From assembly GCA_020809705.1 (NCBI GenBank), contig CP085832.1, positions 2,976,001 through 3,040,000 on the forward strand: DNA of 64,000 nucleotides, written 5' to 3'. Each line of letters begins with the position of its first letter. Position 1 is the first letter of the stretch. The notes beneath the pieces were generated by a model. That model did not search any database, was not told the origin of the DNA, and saw only the letters and a program-made list of their open reading frames with translations. This document shows positions 32,656-44,073 of the stretch, piece after piece. A program made the position numbers and the translations under genes. This DNA comes from Calonectria ilicicola (lineage: Eukaryota > Ascomycota > Sordariomycetes > Hypocreales > Nectriaceae).

Positions 32656-34418
32656 AACTCGAGGGCGTATGGGAAGGCAATATGGAGGTTTAAGTGGAAG
32701 ATTTTGGATGGGTTGGTTTGGGCAAAATAGGAGAGTAAGGAGGGAATACAGTTATACTCGCTTCCTGTGTTTTTTTTTCCTCGTGTTTTTTTACTTAAAA
32801 AAGATAAAAAAAAAACATGTTCCAGTTGAAAATGGGAAGATGGCTGCAGCTAATAGTTTGATGGTGTACGGTGAGGAGTCATAATTGGGAGATGCAGAGT
32901 TACTACACGCGTACGAGACCGAGTGCCTGCTTGTGCATAGTTTGCATGGGCATCGTAGGCACACACGTAATGAAGCTAACAACGAGAGTACGCAATGAGG
33001 TTATCCCCAGAAAAGAAGAAGCACGTAGATCAGGTCTTGGCAGCACCAGTGGACACAGCCAGCCCTACCAGCCCATCCGGAAGCATCCGGGCAAGCGACG
33101 CAGGCCGCGCAAGGTTGCAACTCTGTTTCTCGCTGCTTCTCAGTATTTCTCGAGAGTCTTTGCGTCAGCCGCAGTCGCGGCCCTGCACGACGAGATGCAT
33201 GCTTACGCCAGTCGGATGGATGATAGTTCGGAGCTTGCACTAGACAGGCAGCTACAAGAAAAAGAAGGATGCATGCGCGAGGGACGGGGGGGACGAGGGC
33301 ACTGGGCGACGCCTAATTGGGTTGCGCTGTGGTGCATGCATAGCAGGGGTACAGGGAGGTAGGTATCTGAAGGCACTTTTGTAGCGGCCTTGGAGGGGAC
33401 TGCGAACGAAAAAAAAAAACGATGCTGCTGAGCATAGTTGGGAAAGAAAGGATATTGCCGAGAAACCAAGGGTATCGTCTGTCTGTCGGTCAGTGTCTGG
33501 CATTGGCAGTGTATGGCCCTGTGACGTCTCAGGGTCTGATCTGCGTGAGCCAGATGCGCGGGATCATCCCCATGACATCAACTACAGGCCTGATGCGGCC
33601 ACTGGTTTAGCCAAGGTGCGTGGCGCCATGCGAATAACTAACTAACAAACAACCGAACCAGTCAGTCAGTTGCAGAGAGACGCGCACAGAGAGACACAGA
33701 CACAAGACGAGAAGAACACGGCATATCCGGCGGCGATCGAGTCCCGTCTCCACCAAATAGGCAGCCAGAATTCAGAATGCCTATCGGTCAGAGTTGACGC
33801 TTGTCACATCGGCAAATGGTCCCAACGTAACCCAGACACCCACGGGTGCGTGTTCAACTGCATTATCTGCAGCGTATTCGTCTGTCTGTCCCATGCCTTG
33901 CGTGATTGATTGAGTGAGTGAGTGACTACCCCCCCAGTTCGTTCGTTGCGCCTACAACCGGTTTCGGCGAACCGTCGTCAGCAATCACTGCCCTTTCTTC
34001 CCCTCCTCCTCCTCTACAGCCCAGTTTCAACGGGCTGGCTGGCTGGCTAGCCTTGCTGCCTCATCTACCCCCCCTCATCCCCTTCATCGCTGCTTCGTAC
34101 TTCCTTTTTTCTCCTCGTCTCGCGTAGCTCCAGCGTCTTAATCCTCGTCGTCGTATTCTCCCCTCGTCTCTGCGTGGTGAGCCAGCTTCTCACGATACTT
34201 CCCATTCCACCCGCCGCCACATACGCAATACATCTCTAAGCGAAGCTTGCCAGCTCCCCTCTTTCGTCATATGCGACATCTATCCAACGCCTCTGAATCT
34301 GCGACATCTGACACCCAACCGTTCGGCGCAGGGTCCTCATCCCGCTGCCTCAGCCCTATACCACTCTCCTGGGGAACTCCAGATGTGTCATTGACCAACC
34401 ACGGTCCAATCTCTCACG
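32656..34418. other. Intergenic region, no gene seen
   Basis: 3' flank of the methyltransferase (poly-A and poly-T runs near 32770-32815) followed by promoter and a long C/T-rich leader (about 33950-34418) of the next gene. Frames at 32871-33362 have no recognisable domain. Confidence 0.55.
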
Positions 34419-36567
34419 ATGTCTGCCCCATACTCGGACAACTTACACTCCGCTGCTGACGCCTCGGACGATGAGATTGAGGCTCTCTCCCCAACCGATG
34501 GCTACTTCCACGCGTCTTCACCACACCATGAATCGTCATCGCACCCCTTCCATCACTCCATTCCCACCCGGTCCAACGTCCTTGTTGAAGACCCTACTCT
34601 AGCCGGACCAGATGCCAAAGCCCGCGAGGCCGAGGCCGAGAGAGCTCAGTCAAATAGGGACGGCGCCGGCGCTGGTTACCAGCCATCAGGCATCTCACAT
34701 CATATTTCAAGCCACAGTCATCACACGAGCATTGAAGAACGCACATCTAGCTCTCAGTCCATAACACACGTCGCCTCTTCGCACAGCACCCGTCGATCTG
34801 CTGGCATTCAGAGATCATTGCTGTCCCATCATCACGACGCTCCTCCCGCTTACACCCCATCACCATCATCCCCCCCTGCAGGCTACCACACTTTTGGACC
34901 TTCCAATTCCACCATGGGCCTTCCTCCAGAGCAACAACGACTCATCCCACGAGGCCCTGAGTCTATGGGAGATTCATTCGGCTCCCAACCATCTCGCTGG
35001 CAGCGCTTCAAAGGCTTCGTAGCCAGCATCGCTGTGAAGAAGCATATCAAGTCTGCTTTGGGTATCCTTGTCATTCTATCCGTCTTCTCCATTGTGTTTA
35101 CCAGCTTTGCTATTCAACCAAATCACAAGGTGAGAAACATCAATTCCATGATGAACCAATTACTTATACGAGTGCCAACAGGACCTGCCCCTTGGTGACA
35201 ATGCACCTGTCAGAAAGCCTAACATGGACCAAACCGAGCTTACATGGAACCCCAGGCAGGAATGCCGAAACACCAACATAAAGCAGTATAAGTCATTCCT
35301 CTCGTTAGAAACCGGCCCCGACCATAACCTGTCGCTCACGCAGACTGTGGACGAGAATGACAGGGGACGGTCAGGCAGATCACCGCATGTCTCCGGAGAA
35401 GTCATCCTGCGACCCACCAACTCTGCGTCTGGCGGGAAAATTGACATTGAGATAATGGCCAACAGTCGGGAACTTGATGTCGAGGTCTATGTCGACAGAC
35501 GGTCACAGGTTTTCAAATTGACTACTCCTCGAAGAATAGAATGGGACCCCTCTGACTCCTCTGATGGCCCTTGTATTCAAATCCGAGTCACCATCTGGGC
35601 CTCTCAGCATTCTATTCTAAATGCTTTCAACATCGACGCTGTTCACCTGGATATTTCGATCCTGGAGGGCTTCCTCATCGGAGTACTGAACCCTCCAACT
35701 CTCCGAACCATAGTCGGCGATGTAGAGTCCCCAACGGCTAAAAAGGAATCCCATGAAAAGGACACCGTCGTTCCATACACGCTTGCCAGCCGGGAAATTT
35801 ACATCTCCACGGTCAGTGGTGCGATTCGCGGCTGGTATCCCCTTTACGACCTCTTGGATCTCAAGTCGGACTCTGGGGATGTTATCGTGGATGTAGAGCC
35901 CAAATCAGACAACCCCGAAGGCCCTCATCCAGCTATTCTCCGCGCAAAATCGACCTCTGGTGCCGTCTCCGTTACAGAGCCCATCGAAACGGATGCCATG
36001 GCTGCACACCGTGACAAAAAGTTCCCCCATCGAGATTACAGAGTCGATCTCTCTACGGCATCAGGCGATATTACAGCCAAAGTAGCCGTCTCTTCACATG
36101 CGCAGCTTTTCTCGCAGTCGGGGCACTTGGAGTTGACAATGTGGCCGGTGCTTGATTCGGACCTTTCAAAGAAGGGCGGAGGTCCAGAGAAGCCAGAGAT
36201 CCAAACCGAAACCAAGAGCGGCAGGACCACGGTCGATATATTAGAGCCTCTGTGGACTAGTTTGAAGCTCGCCGAGGAGATACAACCCCTAACGACCCCG
36301 GCGTTTTCCTTCCTGACCTCAAAGCACTCGTCCATCAGCGGCAACATCCAGCTCCGGTACCCGCCCTCGTGGGAGGGCACGCTTCAAGCGACAACCATAG
36401 CCGGGACGCAAAACATTCGCGGCGACCACCTAGAGATTGATCGCAACAACGACAGGCCGTGGCGCAGGAACGTGCAGGCTCACAAGGGCGCCGGACACTC
36501 GCACCTAGAGGTTGAGACCGTCTCGGGAGACCAAGATGTCTTGATTGGCAACGAGGCTGGAAGCTAA
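34419..36567 (+). CDS. Single-pass membrane protein with adhesin-like (DUF4097-type) C-terminal domain
   Basis: Two exons (34419-35129, 35182-36567) join in phase 0 to give 698 residues. Residues 1-205 are Ser/His/Pro-rich and acidic at the start (ASDDEIEALSPTDGYF), probably disordered and cytoplasmic. One membrane helix follows at about 212-231 (ALGILVILSVFSIVFTSFAI), flanked by Lys on the N-terminal side, so the ~460-residue C-terminal part is predicted outside or lumenal. That part has repeated beta-rich phrases with SGxI/V turns (VSGAIRGW, DSGDVIVD, TSGAVSV, ASGDITAKV, VSGDQDVLI), characteristic of the DUF4097-like beta-helix fold. I know no defined function. It is convergent with the BTB-like gene. 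The intron has a GTGAGA donor and CAACAG acceptor. Confidence 0.83.
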
Positions 36568-37446
36568 ATTGAAATGATGGAATAAGACGGTGGAGCATGA
36601 AGGAGGAAAACTATGAGGCGAAGCGTTATTATTATGTTGGCTAGCGTTGGATGGAATCAATATGGTTCACGACGATGATGATGATGATGTGTAAGTGATG
36701 AGCGTTGAATAGGAGGAATTGGAGTCACTCGTTGGGCATATTTCCTTTTCCTGGGAAAACACAGTATTTAGTAATGCAAATCATGAAATATTAGAAAATA
36801 AAAAAAAAAAAAACAGTTTGTTATTTTGGTGCAAAATAAATCAATAATAAACTTAGAGCTCTGCTCCGCGTCCACTTTGCCCGCCCAGTCTGCTGTACTC
36901 TTCTATATACTTTGTGCTGTGGTTTCCAAATCATACGGCGTTAAATGTCCGCGAGACAATAAATAACCCACCCACCCACCAACCCATCCACCGGCCCAAC
37001 CTAAGCCAGAATAGACCAGAACATGAAACAAAAAAACAGTAGACATTTGGTCCGAAATAAAGACGGGAATATCAAGTAAGCAATAAAGGGACAAGGAGTA
37101 AAATATAAAATAAAAAGCAACAATCTCTCATGGTAGAAAAGGAGAGAGGGTATCCATTACAACAGTGCATCAGGTCATAAAAGTGTGGCGGTCATGAAAA
37201 GAAAGGAAGGGAGCATCATTTCCAGGATGGCTTTGAAAGCGTGGGCTTTCAGACAAAAGTGAAGCGAATAATGAGCACATCCGTTGTCCGCCACCAGGGG
37301 GGGTTTGTTGATGTATACATGCCGGCTGTGCAATGCCATTTCATGTTGATAGTTTGAGGTGTGTCATGAATAAGAGAGGAAAAAGGTGTAACTGTGAGAA
37401 AGCGAGGCAAGGGCCGAAACGACTTGAAAAGACGCACCCATGTGGT
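36568..37446. other. Convergent 3' intergenic region
   Basis: Between the stop codons of the membrane protein and the BTB-like gene. It contains a (GAT)n patch near 36673-36687, A-rich runs near 36789-36812, and GT/CC-rich repeats near 36968-36995. No gene is seen. Confidence 0.6.
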
Positions 37447-39306
37447 TTACTCTTCGACGTCCCAAGGCAGGTCGCGATTCGTGACGACGAGGCAAGTCAG
37501 GTACTGGATTGAATCGCCGGTGCGGCTGGTGCCATTCATGTCGAGCTCGAGGTTGCTGTTCATTAGAGGCCGGACCATCTCTCGGGCCATGGCCTTGAGC
37601 TCCTCCATGCGCTTCTCAAAGCGACGTAGGTTGTCACGGCTGTATAACTCGGGCGTCAGCTTGAGAAAACGCTTGCATTCGTCGTGGGCTAGGAAGGTAG
37701 CGGGACTGGCGGAGCCAAGGGTGCGGTATGCTCGTCCCACTGCAGCCAGCGGCGGGACGGCGGGAGGAAGTGTTTGGCGACCGGCATCGCGGGAGCTAGC
37801 ATGACGTCGTGGCTCTGGGGCCGGTGGAGGCGGAGGAGAGGTGTGGTCAGCCAGCCACTGGCGGAAAAGGCTGACTACAAGCCAGTCAAGGTAGTTTGTG
37901 CTGGGGGACACGCGCTCGCCGCGGCTGTTGGTAAGACCTACGCGGTAGAGACGACCCTCAATACGGTTAACCATTTCCTCAAGCTCATCAACCTTGTCTT
38001 CGATGATATCGAGCACCACGGGCGGCAGGGCGGCTCGGAGACTGCGCTCGCCAACGGGCCACTGGCCTACAACGTGAATTAGAGCCTCCTGAAAGATCAC
38101 CTTGGACCTGGCGAGGTAGCCGAGACGCAGATACGAGATGGGGTACTTGGCGATCTGCTTCCAGAGGCGAGACTGGAACTGCAGCATGTGGTGGTCAACG
38201 CGAGGACCGACCACGGCGAGGGCATCGTAGCGATCTGCGAGGGTCAAGAGGCTCTTGCATTGCACATATGCGTCCGCCACATTCACGCCATCAAGAACAG
38301 GTGGGTAATTGTAGAATATGCGAAACAGGTTATCATAGTCGCGGAGGAGATCTTGATCAGCCTGAGACAGAGGTGGCGGCTGCGCCTGGTGATGCGATGA
38401 GGACAAGCCAAGGTGTGCGACGGATCGAAAAAAGTTGCTTGACGAAGCCGACGAGAGCGAGTGCGAGTGTGAGTGCGAGTGCTTGGACCTATGTGAAGAG
38501 CGGGTACTACCCGAGTTGGCGACAATGGGGGTAGAGCCCTGGGAGTTGAGGGTTTGCGAGGGCTTTGAGGTCAACTGGTCCCTCTGAACCAGCATCGGGA
38601 CGTCGTTATCGGCAGCCCGGGGGTCCAGCTCATATCTCCATCTTCTTCGGGGCGGACCGGTCGAGCTGCCTCTCACAGAAGAGCCGTCATCGCTGCCGTT
38701 GACTGAGGATCCCGACTCGCCGATACGGGACAACTCGGTGCCGGAGGGAAGAGCGCGGCCGCGGGACCAGTCGCCCGAGGTGCTCACCTCGAAGAAACCG
38801 GAGCTGCGGGTGAGCGTGTGACGATGAAGCAGGTATCGGTTCTGGACGGGGGGTTGGCCGGGCGGGCACTCGCGAGCACAGATGATTATCTCGACATCGC
38901 CACTGTTTGCGAAGACGGGGAAGTCGTTTTGCGGCACGTACGACGAGCTGCCCGTGTGCGAGCGATTGTAGCGCTTGTTCCGCGAGACAGACGACGGGCG
39001 GGAGACGACGGAGGAAGGGCCGCGGCGGGAGAGGGAGGATGAGGCGGCCGGGAGCGGCTCGAGCGTGGAAACCATGGGTGCTGCTGCTGCGTGTGAATCA
39101 CGGACGGTCGGATGGAGTTGGTTGATAAAGGCGGATTGACTTTTGTCGGCTGCTGAGTGGTACTGGCGATGCAGTCGACAGATGTCGCGCAAATATCGCT
39201 TCCCAGCAGCTGGGAAGTGCGGAGAAGTCGAGGACGCGGCGGTAGGGGATGGCCTAGTCGGAGTTGGTGTGAGGGTGGTAATGGGGGAGGTGGTGGTGGT
39301 GATCAT
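37447..39306 (-). CDS. BTB/POZ-like domain protein, fungal type
   Basis: An uninterrupted frame of 619 residues. The first ATG (39306) gives a Thr/Pro-rich start; an in-frame ATG at 39075 (MVSTLEPLPAASS) would give 542 residues and is equally plausible. A BTB-like region starts at about residue 137 with DVEIIICARECPPGQPPVQNRYLLHRHTLT, is interrupted by a long Ser/His-rich insertion (including a HSHSHSHS run), and resumes with PVLDGVNVADAYVQCKSLLT and LADRYDALAVVGP. This split arrangement occurs in uncharacterised fungal BTB proteins. The rest is helical with conserved-looking YLRLGYLARSKVIFQEALIH and a C-terminal FEKRMEELKAMAREMVRPLM. BTB domains mediate protein-protein contacts; partner and role are unknown. 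No introns are needed. Confidence 0.78.
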   Translation of the reverse strand: MITTTTSPITTLTPTPTRPSPTAASSTSPHFPAAGKRYLRDICRLHRQYHSAADKSQSAFINQLHPTVRDSHAAAAPMVSTLEPLPAASSSLSRRGPSSVVSRPSSVSRNKRYNRSHTGSSSYVPQNDFPVFANSGDVEIIICARECPPGQPPVQNRYLLHRHTLTRSSGFFEVSTSGDWSRGRALPSGTELSRIGESGSSVNGSDDGSSVRGSSTGPPRRRWRYELDPRAADNDVPMLVQRDQLTSKPSQTLNSQGSTPIVANSGSTRSSHRSKHSHSHSHSLSSASSSNFFRSVAHLGLSSSHHQAQPPPLSQADQDLLRDYDNLFRIFYNYPPVLDGVNVADAYVQCKSLLTLADRYDALAVVGPRVDHHMLQFQSRLWKQIAKYPISYLRLGYLARSKVIFQEALIHVVGQWPVGERSLRAALPPVVLDIIEDKVDELEEMVNRIEGRLYRVGLTNSRGERVSPSTNYLDWLVVSLFRQWLADHTSPPPPPAPEPRRHASSRDAGRQTLPPAVPPLAAVGRAYRTLGSASPATFLAHDECKRFLKLTPELYSRDNLRRFEKRMEELKAMAREMVRPLMNSNLELDMNGTSRTGDSIQYLTCLVVTNRDLPWDVEE

Positions 39307-41957
39307 TCACATGAGGGACCAAAGTGGGCGCGTATTGTTGACAAAGGTGGGCTGCGTTGCGCCAGCGACAAGTGCGCGAAATCGAACTGGGGACCCTCGC
39401 CAAATGTGGTACAGAGACAATGCTAGCAGCAGGGCCTGAATTTGCCAACATTAGGGGGGACGACAAAAAAAAAAAAGACAAGGAGGGGGGAGGGGAAGCA
39501 AGGACAATAACAAAATGACTAAATGGTAAACAAGAAACTGGTCTGGTCTTTTTTTTTTCTCGATCCCTTAGTACAAGTGACTAGAAAGAAACGGGAGAAG
39601 AGCGAGAGGAGGGAGGGTTACGATTGCGCGAGAAAAGGGAATTGCGAATGGTGGCACCGGCTTGTCTTTGAACTGCCACGAGGACGCCCAGTGGATCGAA
39701 TCGATTTAGCGTCCCAGGGAGGTACCCGATAGTTTTTTAGTGCACACAACGGCGCGGTGCGATGCGAAAGGCGTTTCTATTCCCAGCTACCGGGTACGAG
39801 ACGAGCTGGGTCCGTGGAAAAATGGTGAAATGCCCGGGAGTCGGCGTGCCGGGGCGGATGAATTGAGGTCGGACCGGGACCGGGGTGAAATGCGATGCCA
39901 GATGTCAGTCATTGATGGTGGTTTAATTAATATTAAATGTCGCTCGCATTTTCTCTCTGTGCTGCAGCAGTATATGATGTGTTCGGTGAACCTTGTTTTT
40001 CTTTTCTCGTTGTAATTCCCTCTGATGGATGCATCCGCAATCGAGTAACCGCAAACGATGGTGGGTGGTGGGACAAAAGATACACACCCTCCCAAGGAAG
40101 CAAGGAGAAGCAGGAGTAGCAGGCTGGAAGGGAGGGGGAGTGTGCGTGGCGTGTGTGCAGAAGAGAACGAAGACGGACGCAAGATGAGACAACGCAGCAC
40201 AAGACAAGACAAGTCAAATCAAATCAAATCGAAGCAAGGCAAGACGAGACAAGAGAGACGGGATCGGAGGCAAACCCATGGGCAGGCAGACAACTACAGG
40301 ATGCGATTCCGCCTTGGACTACTGCCAGAGCAGACCGCGTCTCCCGAGGAGGACCCAGTTTGGGTGTGGTTGGACGCGAGGCGATTGGTGCATTCACCGA
40401 TTGTTAGCTGCGGCTGCAGAAGTGGTGTTGTCGCTGGGTTTCTTTGGCCGTCGCTGTCGTGTTGTACAAGACGTGCGTCTGAGAAGGGAGCACTTCATGT
40501 ATATGCACGCCGCAAGAGCGTCTCTGGCTGGCTGGTGTGGTGCCGACTGCTTGGTTGGCATGGAATGGGGGGCCCCTGCTTTAGTTCAGTGGTCAAGTGC
40601 GGGCAGCAGTGGCCAGCAGTGGCCAGTGAGCCAGCCCCAGCTGGGGCGACCCCGGTTTAACTTGCCCCCGTGGCCAATGGTTCCGGGCCCAGGTGGCCCA
40701 AGATGGCCCAAGAGGGATCCCATGGGCTGCCTCTACTGGGCTGCCACTGGCACCCTCACACACATTTTGCTCGTTTTTAAAAAGAGCCGCTCCTCTCAGC
40801 CTCTCAAACCGGGCCTGTGCCGTCGATCAAGACCCTTTTTGCTTGCGGCCCCTTGCTTCGCCAGCCAGGCTGCTACGCCAGACCAGACCCTCGCCAGACC
40901 CTTGCTTAGGCGTGCTGTACGATGTGAATTCATCCAAACTCTGTGGGTTCCCATGGCGAGTTACCGTTGCATTTCCTTCCTGTCCGTCTCCGTCGGTGTT
41001 GCGTTGTCTTTTTTCTCTCGCGTTGTGTCATATCATTTCCAAGCCATGCCCATGCCCGCCCGACTCCTCCGCACCGCACATGCTCGCCGCCTCTTGTTCC
41101 GCTCTCTCTCCGCTTCTTCCAGGCTTCGGTGCATCTCAACTCAATCGGCTGCCCCCGACGCCCTCAAAATGACTCTTCTCCTGTAGGGAACAACCCGGCA
41201 AGAACATGTTCCACACTCTGAAGTGTCATATGCACAACCTAATTTCCCCTCATTTCTCATCCAGTCTGCCAGCGCGCGTCTATGTCGGGCGCGCTGTCGG
41301 CCTCATATGTGCATAGAGTGTCGCAGACTTACATGCGTCGATGCTCCTGTCGCTGGCGAGCGGGGCCGCTGCACACGCTGCTGTACACGCTACTGGCCGG
41401 GCTTCCCCCCCAACAATCTACCGCAGCCGCAGCCGCCCGCCCATTTGGCGCTCTGGGTACCTCACGGAGGCAGAAGCGAGGTACCTTTCTTCGGAGCGGG
41501 CTTCCATGCTGCACACGGCCCCACCTGCGCTCACTGTGCTTTTTTCTTTTTTCTTTTTTTTTTCTTGCTGTACTGCTGCCGCTGCTTCTGTTGCTGTTCC
41601 CCGAAGCATGGCATGGCACCTCTGGGTACCACTGGCACCCACCCACCTCCTGCTGGAACCCCGCTGCCCTGCCCTGCACTGCACTGTAGCGTAGCGTGCT
41701 TACTCTGCCTACAGCGGCCATGTACCTGTCCACCCCCGAAACGGTAGAGGCATCAAACCGTCCGGGCCGTCCATGCCAGCCGACATCACGGCCGAAGCAT
41801 TTTTTCTCTTCTGCCCTTCCGTAACTGTCCGTCTTCGTCGGCGACAACGCATCACTCGACCCTACTCCACCACCTTTCGCCTCCGTCTTCGTCTCAACCG
41901 GAATTCCGAACACTCGCATGGCCCTTGGTCACCTCGGCTTTCTTGCAAGATAATGGA
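39307..41957. other. Divergent region between the BTB-like and TilS-like genes
   Basis: 2.65 kb without a credible gene. Near 39470-40260 it is purine-rich with repeats of AAGACAAG and AAATC type. About 40600-40650 has two GCAGTGGCCA copies followed by the perfect palindrome GCCCCAGCTGGGGC (40634-40647). T-rich runs lie near 41538-41574. A stop-free stretch at 41748-41957 is in frame with the TilS-like gene. Long frames at 40278-41186 and 41223-41747 lack domains. Confidence 0.5.
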
Positions 41958-44073
41958 ATGGATACGGTCGCCCACGTGTACAACCATGCCTCGCGCCCCA
42001 TCCTGCTCGCCGAGTTCAAGGACGCTGTAGAGGCAGTATGCCGCCCGCGGTTCCCCTTGGCCCGTTCCGCCAGGCCCCAGCGCATAGGTATGTCACCTGC
42101 CGCGCTTCTCTGCAGCATCTTTTTTCCTGCACGCCAGGTCCTGACCATGTCGTGCAGTGCTGGCCATCAGTGGTGGCGTGGACTCCATGGCCATGGCCTT
42201 TCTGGTCTCCAGACTACTGCGGACCTTTCGAGGCAACAAAATTGCCGACAACCCCGCATATGGAGCCGTTGCTTCCGTGATTGACCACAAATTGCGCGAG
42301 GGAAGTGACTTGGAGGCTGCCGCCGTGGCCAAGGAGCTGCGCAAGCTGGATATCAAGGCCGTCGTGACGCCTCTGGGTTGGAAAGAGGAGCGAGCCAAAG
42401 GTCTCGACCCAAGGACCCTTCCAAATCTCGAAGGTCTAGCTCGAACTTACCGATATCGTGCGATTGGGAACGTATGCCACTTCATGGGAGCAACCAGCTT
42501 GTTCTTTGCGCACCATCGCGATGACCAATACGAGACGGTTCTGATGCGCCTGCTTGGGGGTCATGGATACCGGGGGCTGCAGGGGATAAGAGAAGCCAAT
42601 TCCATTCCAGAGTGCTATAACATGCATGGCATCTACAAGAGTGGTCTTTTGGATGACCAGCTCAAGGCTAGCCCATCGTTGAGTTTTCGTCCCGCGCTTC
42701 GCGAAATGAAGCGTCTTCGGAACATCTTCAGGGATGACAAGCTGGTTTACCCCGGGGAGTATGTTAGGCATCGATTACTAGGGTCAAGTTTGGTAGAGGG
42801 CTACCACGAGTATGGTACCGTCGAAAGGAACCTTGACTTGCCTTATTTAAAGCCATTGGATACCGAGGACGGCGGAGTCATGATTTATCGACCCCTCCTT
42901 GAATTTGACAAGGATAGGCTAATAGCTACATGCGAGGCAAACAAGGTCAAGTGGTTCGAGGACCAGACAAATGTCGACCCGACGCTCACCACTCGCAATG
43001 CGATCAGGTATCTGGTGAGAACCCACGAGCTCCCAAGGGCTCTCCAGAAGCCTTCCATTCTTGCGCTAGCCCAGCGATCGAAGCGAAGGATACAATTTGA
43101 AGAAAACGAGGCGCACCGCTATCTGGTTCGAGAAGCTGTCGTTAGGGATTTTGACCCCAATGCTGGTACACTTTTGGTCGAGATCCCCCCTCTGCGGGCT
43201 GTTAGAAGATGCTGCAAGAGGCTGTCACTGAGTCCTTATAACAAGCTCCGTCGGCAGCACCGCAAGCTAATCATGTCAATTGCAATCCGGAAGCTGATTG
43301 ACTTTATCACGCCCGAGACACATCTGCCACCATTGCCCAATCTCGAGAATGCAGTGCATCGCCTGTTTCCTCACCTGGAACCGGAGACAAACCCGTCGCC
43401 CCCGAAGGCTTTTGCGATTGCCGGGGTGCTCTTTGACCCTAAGGTGACAGGAAAGTCGGTGAGGTGGCTACTATCTCGAACACCCTACCCGTCCAACCAA
43501 CCTTTGCCAATTGCCAAGCTTCCCGGCTCGCTTGATCACCGCTTACGTCCTACAAAGAGTGAATTGACTGAGCGAGGGGAATCACCGCATCAATCTCGCC
43601 CCCTGGGGTGGAAGAAGGCAGTCATATTTGATGGTCGCTTTTGGATCCGGATTGGTTTCAATAACCGAACCCAATTTCGCATACAACCCTTCCAACCGGA
43701 GGAGGCCAAGGGCTTCCGCAAAGCACTCTCGCCGATGCGCCGAGCCAGGTTGGAGCGGCTTCTCAAGCACTATGCACCGGGGAAGATCCGATACACGTTG
43801 CCAGCGCTGTACAGCGTAGAGCGGGAGCGGGATCATTATTCCCAGCATATAACGCAGACGCTGACGATGCTGGCTTTACCGACGTTGGGCATCCATATCC
43901 AGGGTCTGGAGCGTTGGGTGCGTTACGAGGCGCGCTACAAGAAGGTCGATACAACCCTACTAGGCCACGAGCCGCGGGGTGAGAAGGGCCATGTGGTGCG
44001 GTATCGGCCGGTGTATGGGGCGATGCGGAAGTATAGGCGCAGGAGAATGTACAAGTATCGCGAGCGCAGATAG
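41958..44073 (+). CDS. TilS-type PP-loop ATPase, probable tRNA(Ile)-lysidine synthetase
   Basis: In bacteria TilS converts C34 of tRNA-Ile(CAU) to lysidine; in fungi the homologue presumably serves the mitochondrial tRNA. Exon 1 (41958-42087) and exon 2 (42158-44073) around a 70 bp intron give 681 residues. The join creates VLAISGGVDSMAMA, so the PP-loop SGGVDS (residues 48-53) spans the second exon start. The motif HHRDDQYETVLMRL (about 164-177) matches the HxxDDxxET signature, and WFEDQTNVDPTLTTRNAIRY is the usual later motif. The C-terminal ~350 residues are basic and less conserved. The first in-frame ATG is 41958, but no clear mitochondrial presequence follows. An open frame without ATG extends 70 codons upstream, and a 12-codon uORF (41918-41953) ends 4 bases before the start. 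Family assignment is strong; localisation and start are uncertain. Confidence 0.9.

Noticed and set aside
39363..39440. Possible tRNA-like sequence on the minus strand (AGTTCGAT-type T loop)
   Set aside because: The flanking bases do not pair to form a T stem, and no acceptor or D arm can be drawn. It also borders the BTB gene start.
40278..41186. 302-codon frame between the BTB-like and TilS-like genes
   Set aside because: High Cys/Arg/Ser content, no domain, and several overlapping frames of similar quality. Reads as promoter sequence.
41773..42030. Arg-rich 85-codon frame that resembles a mitochondrial presequence
   Set aside because: It is out of frame with the TilS-like coding exons, and I could find no intron that would join it.
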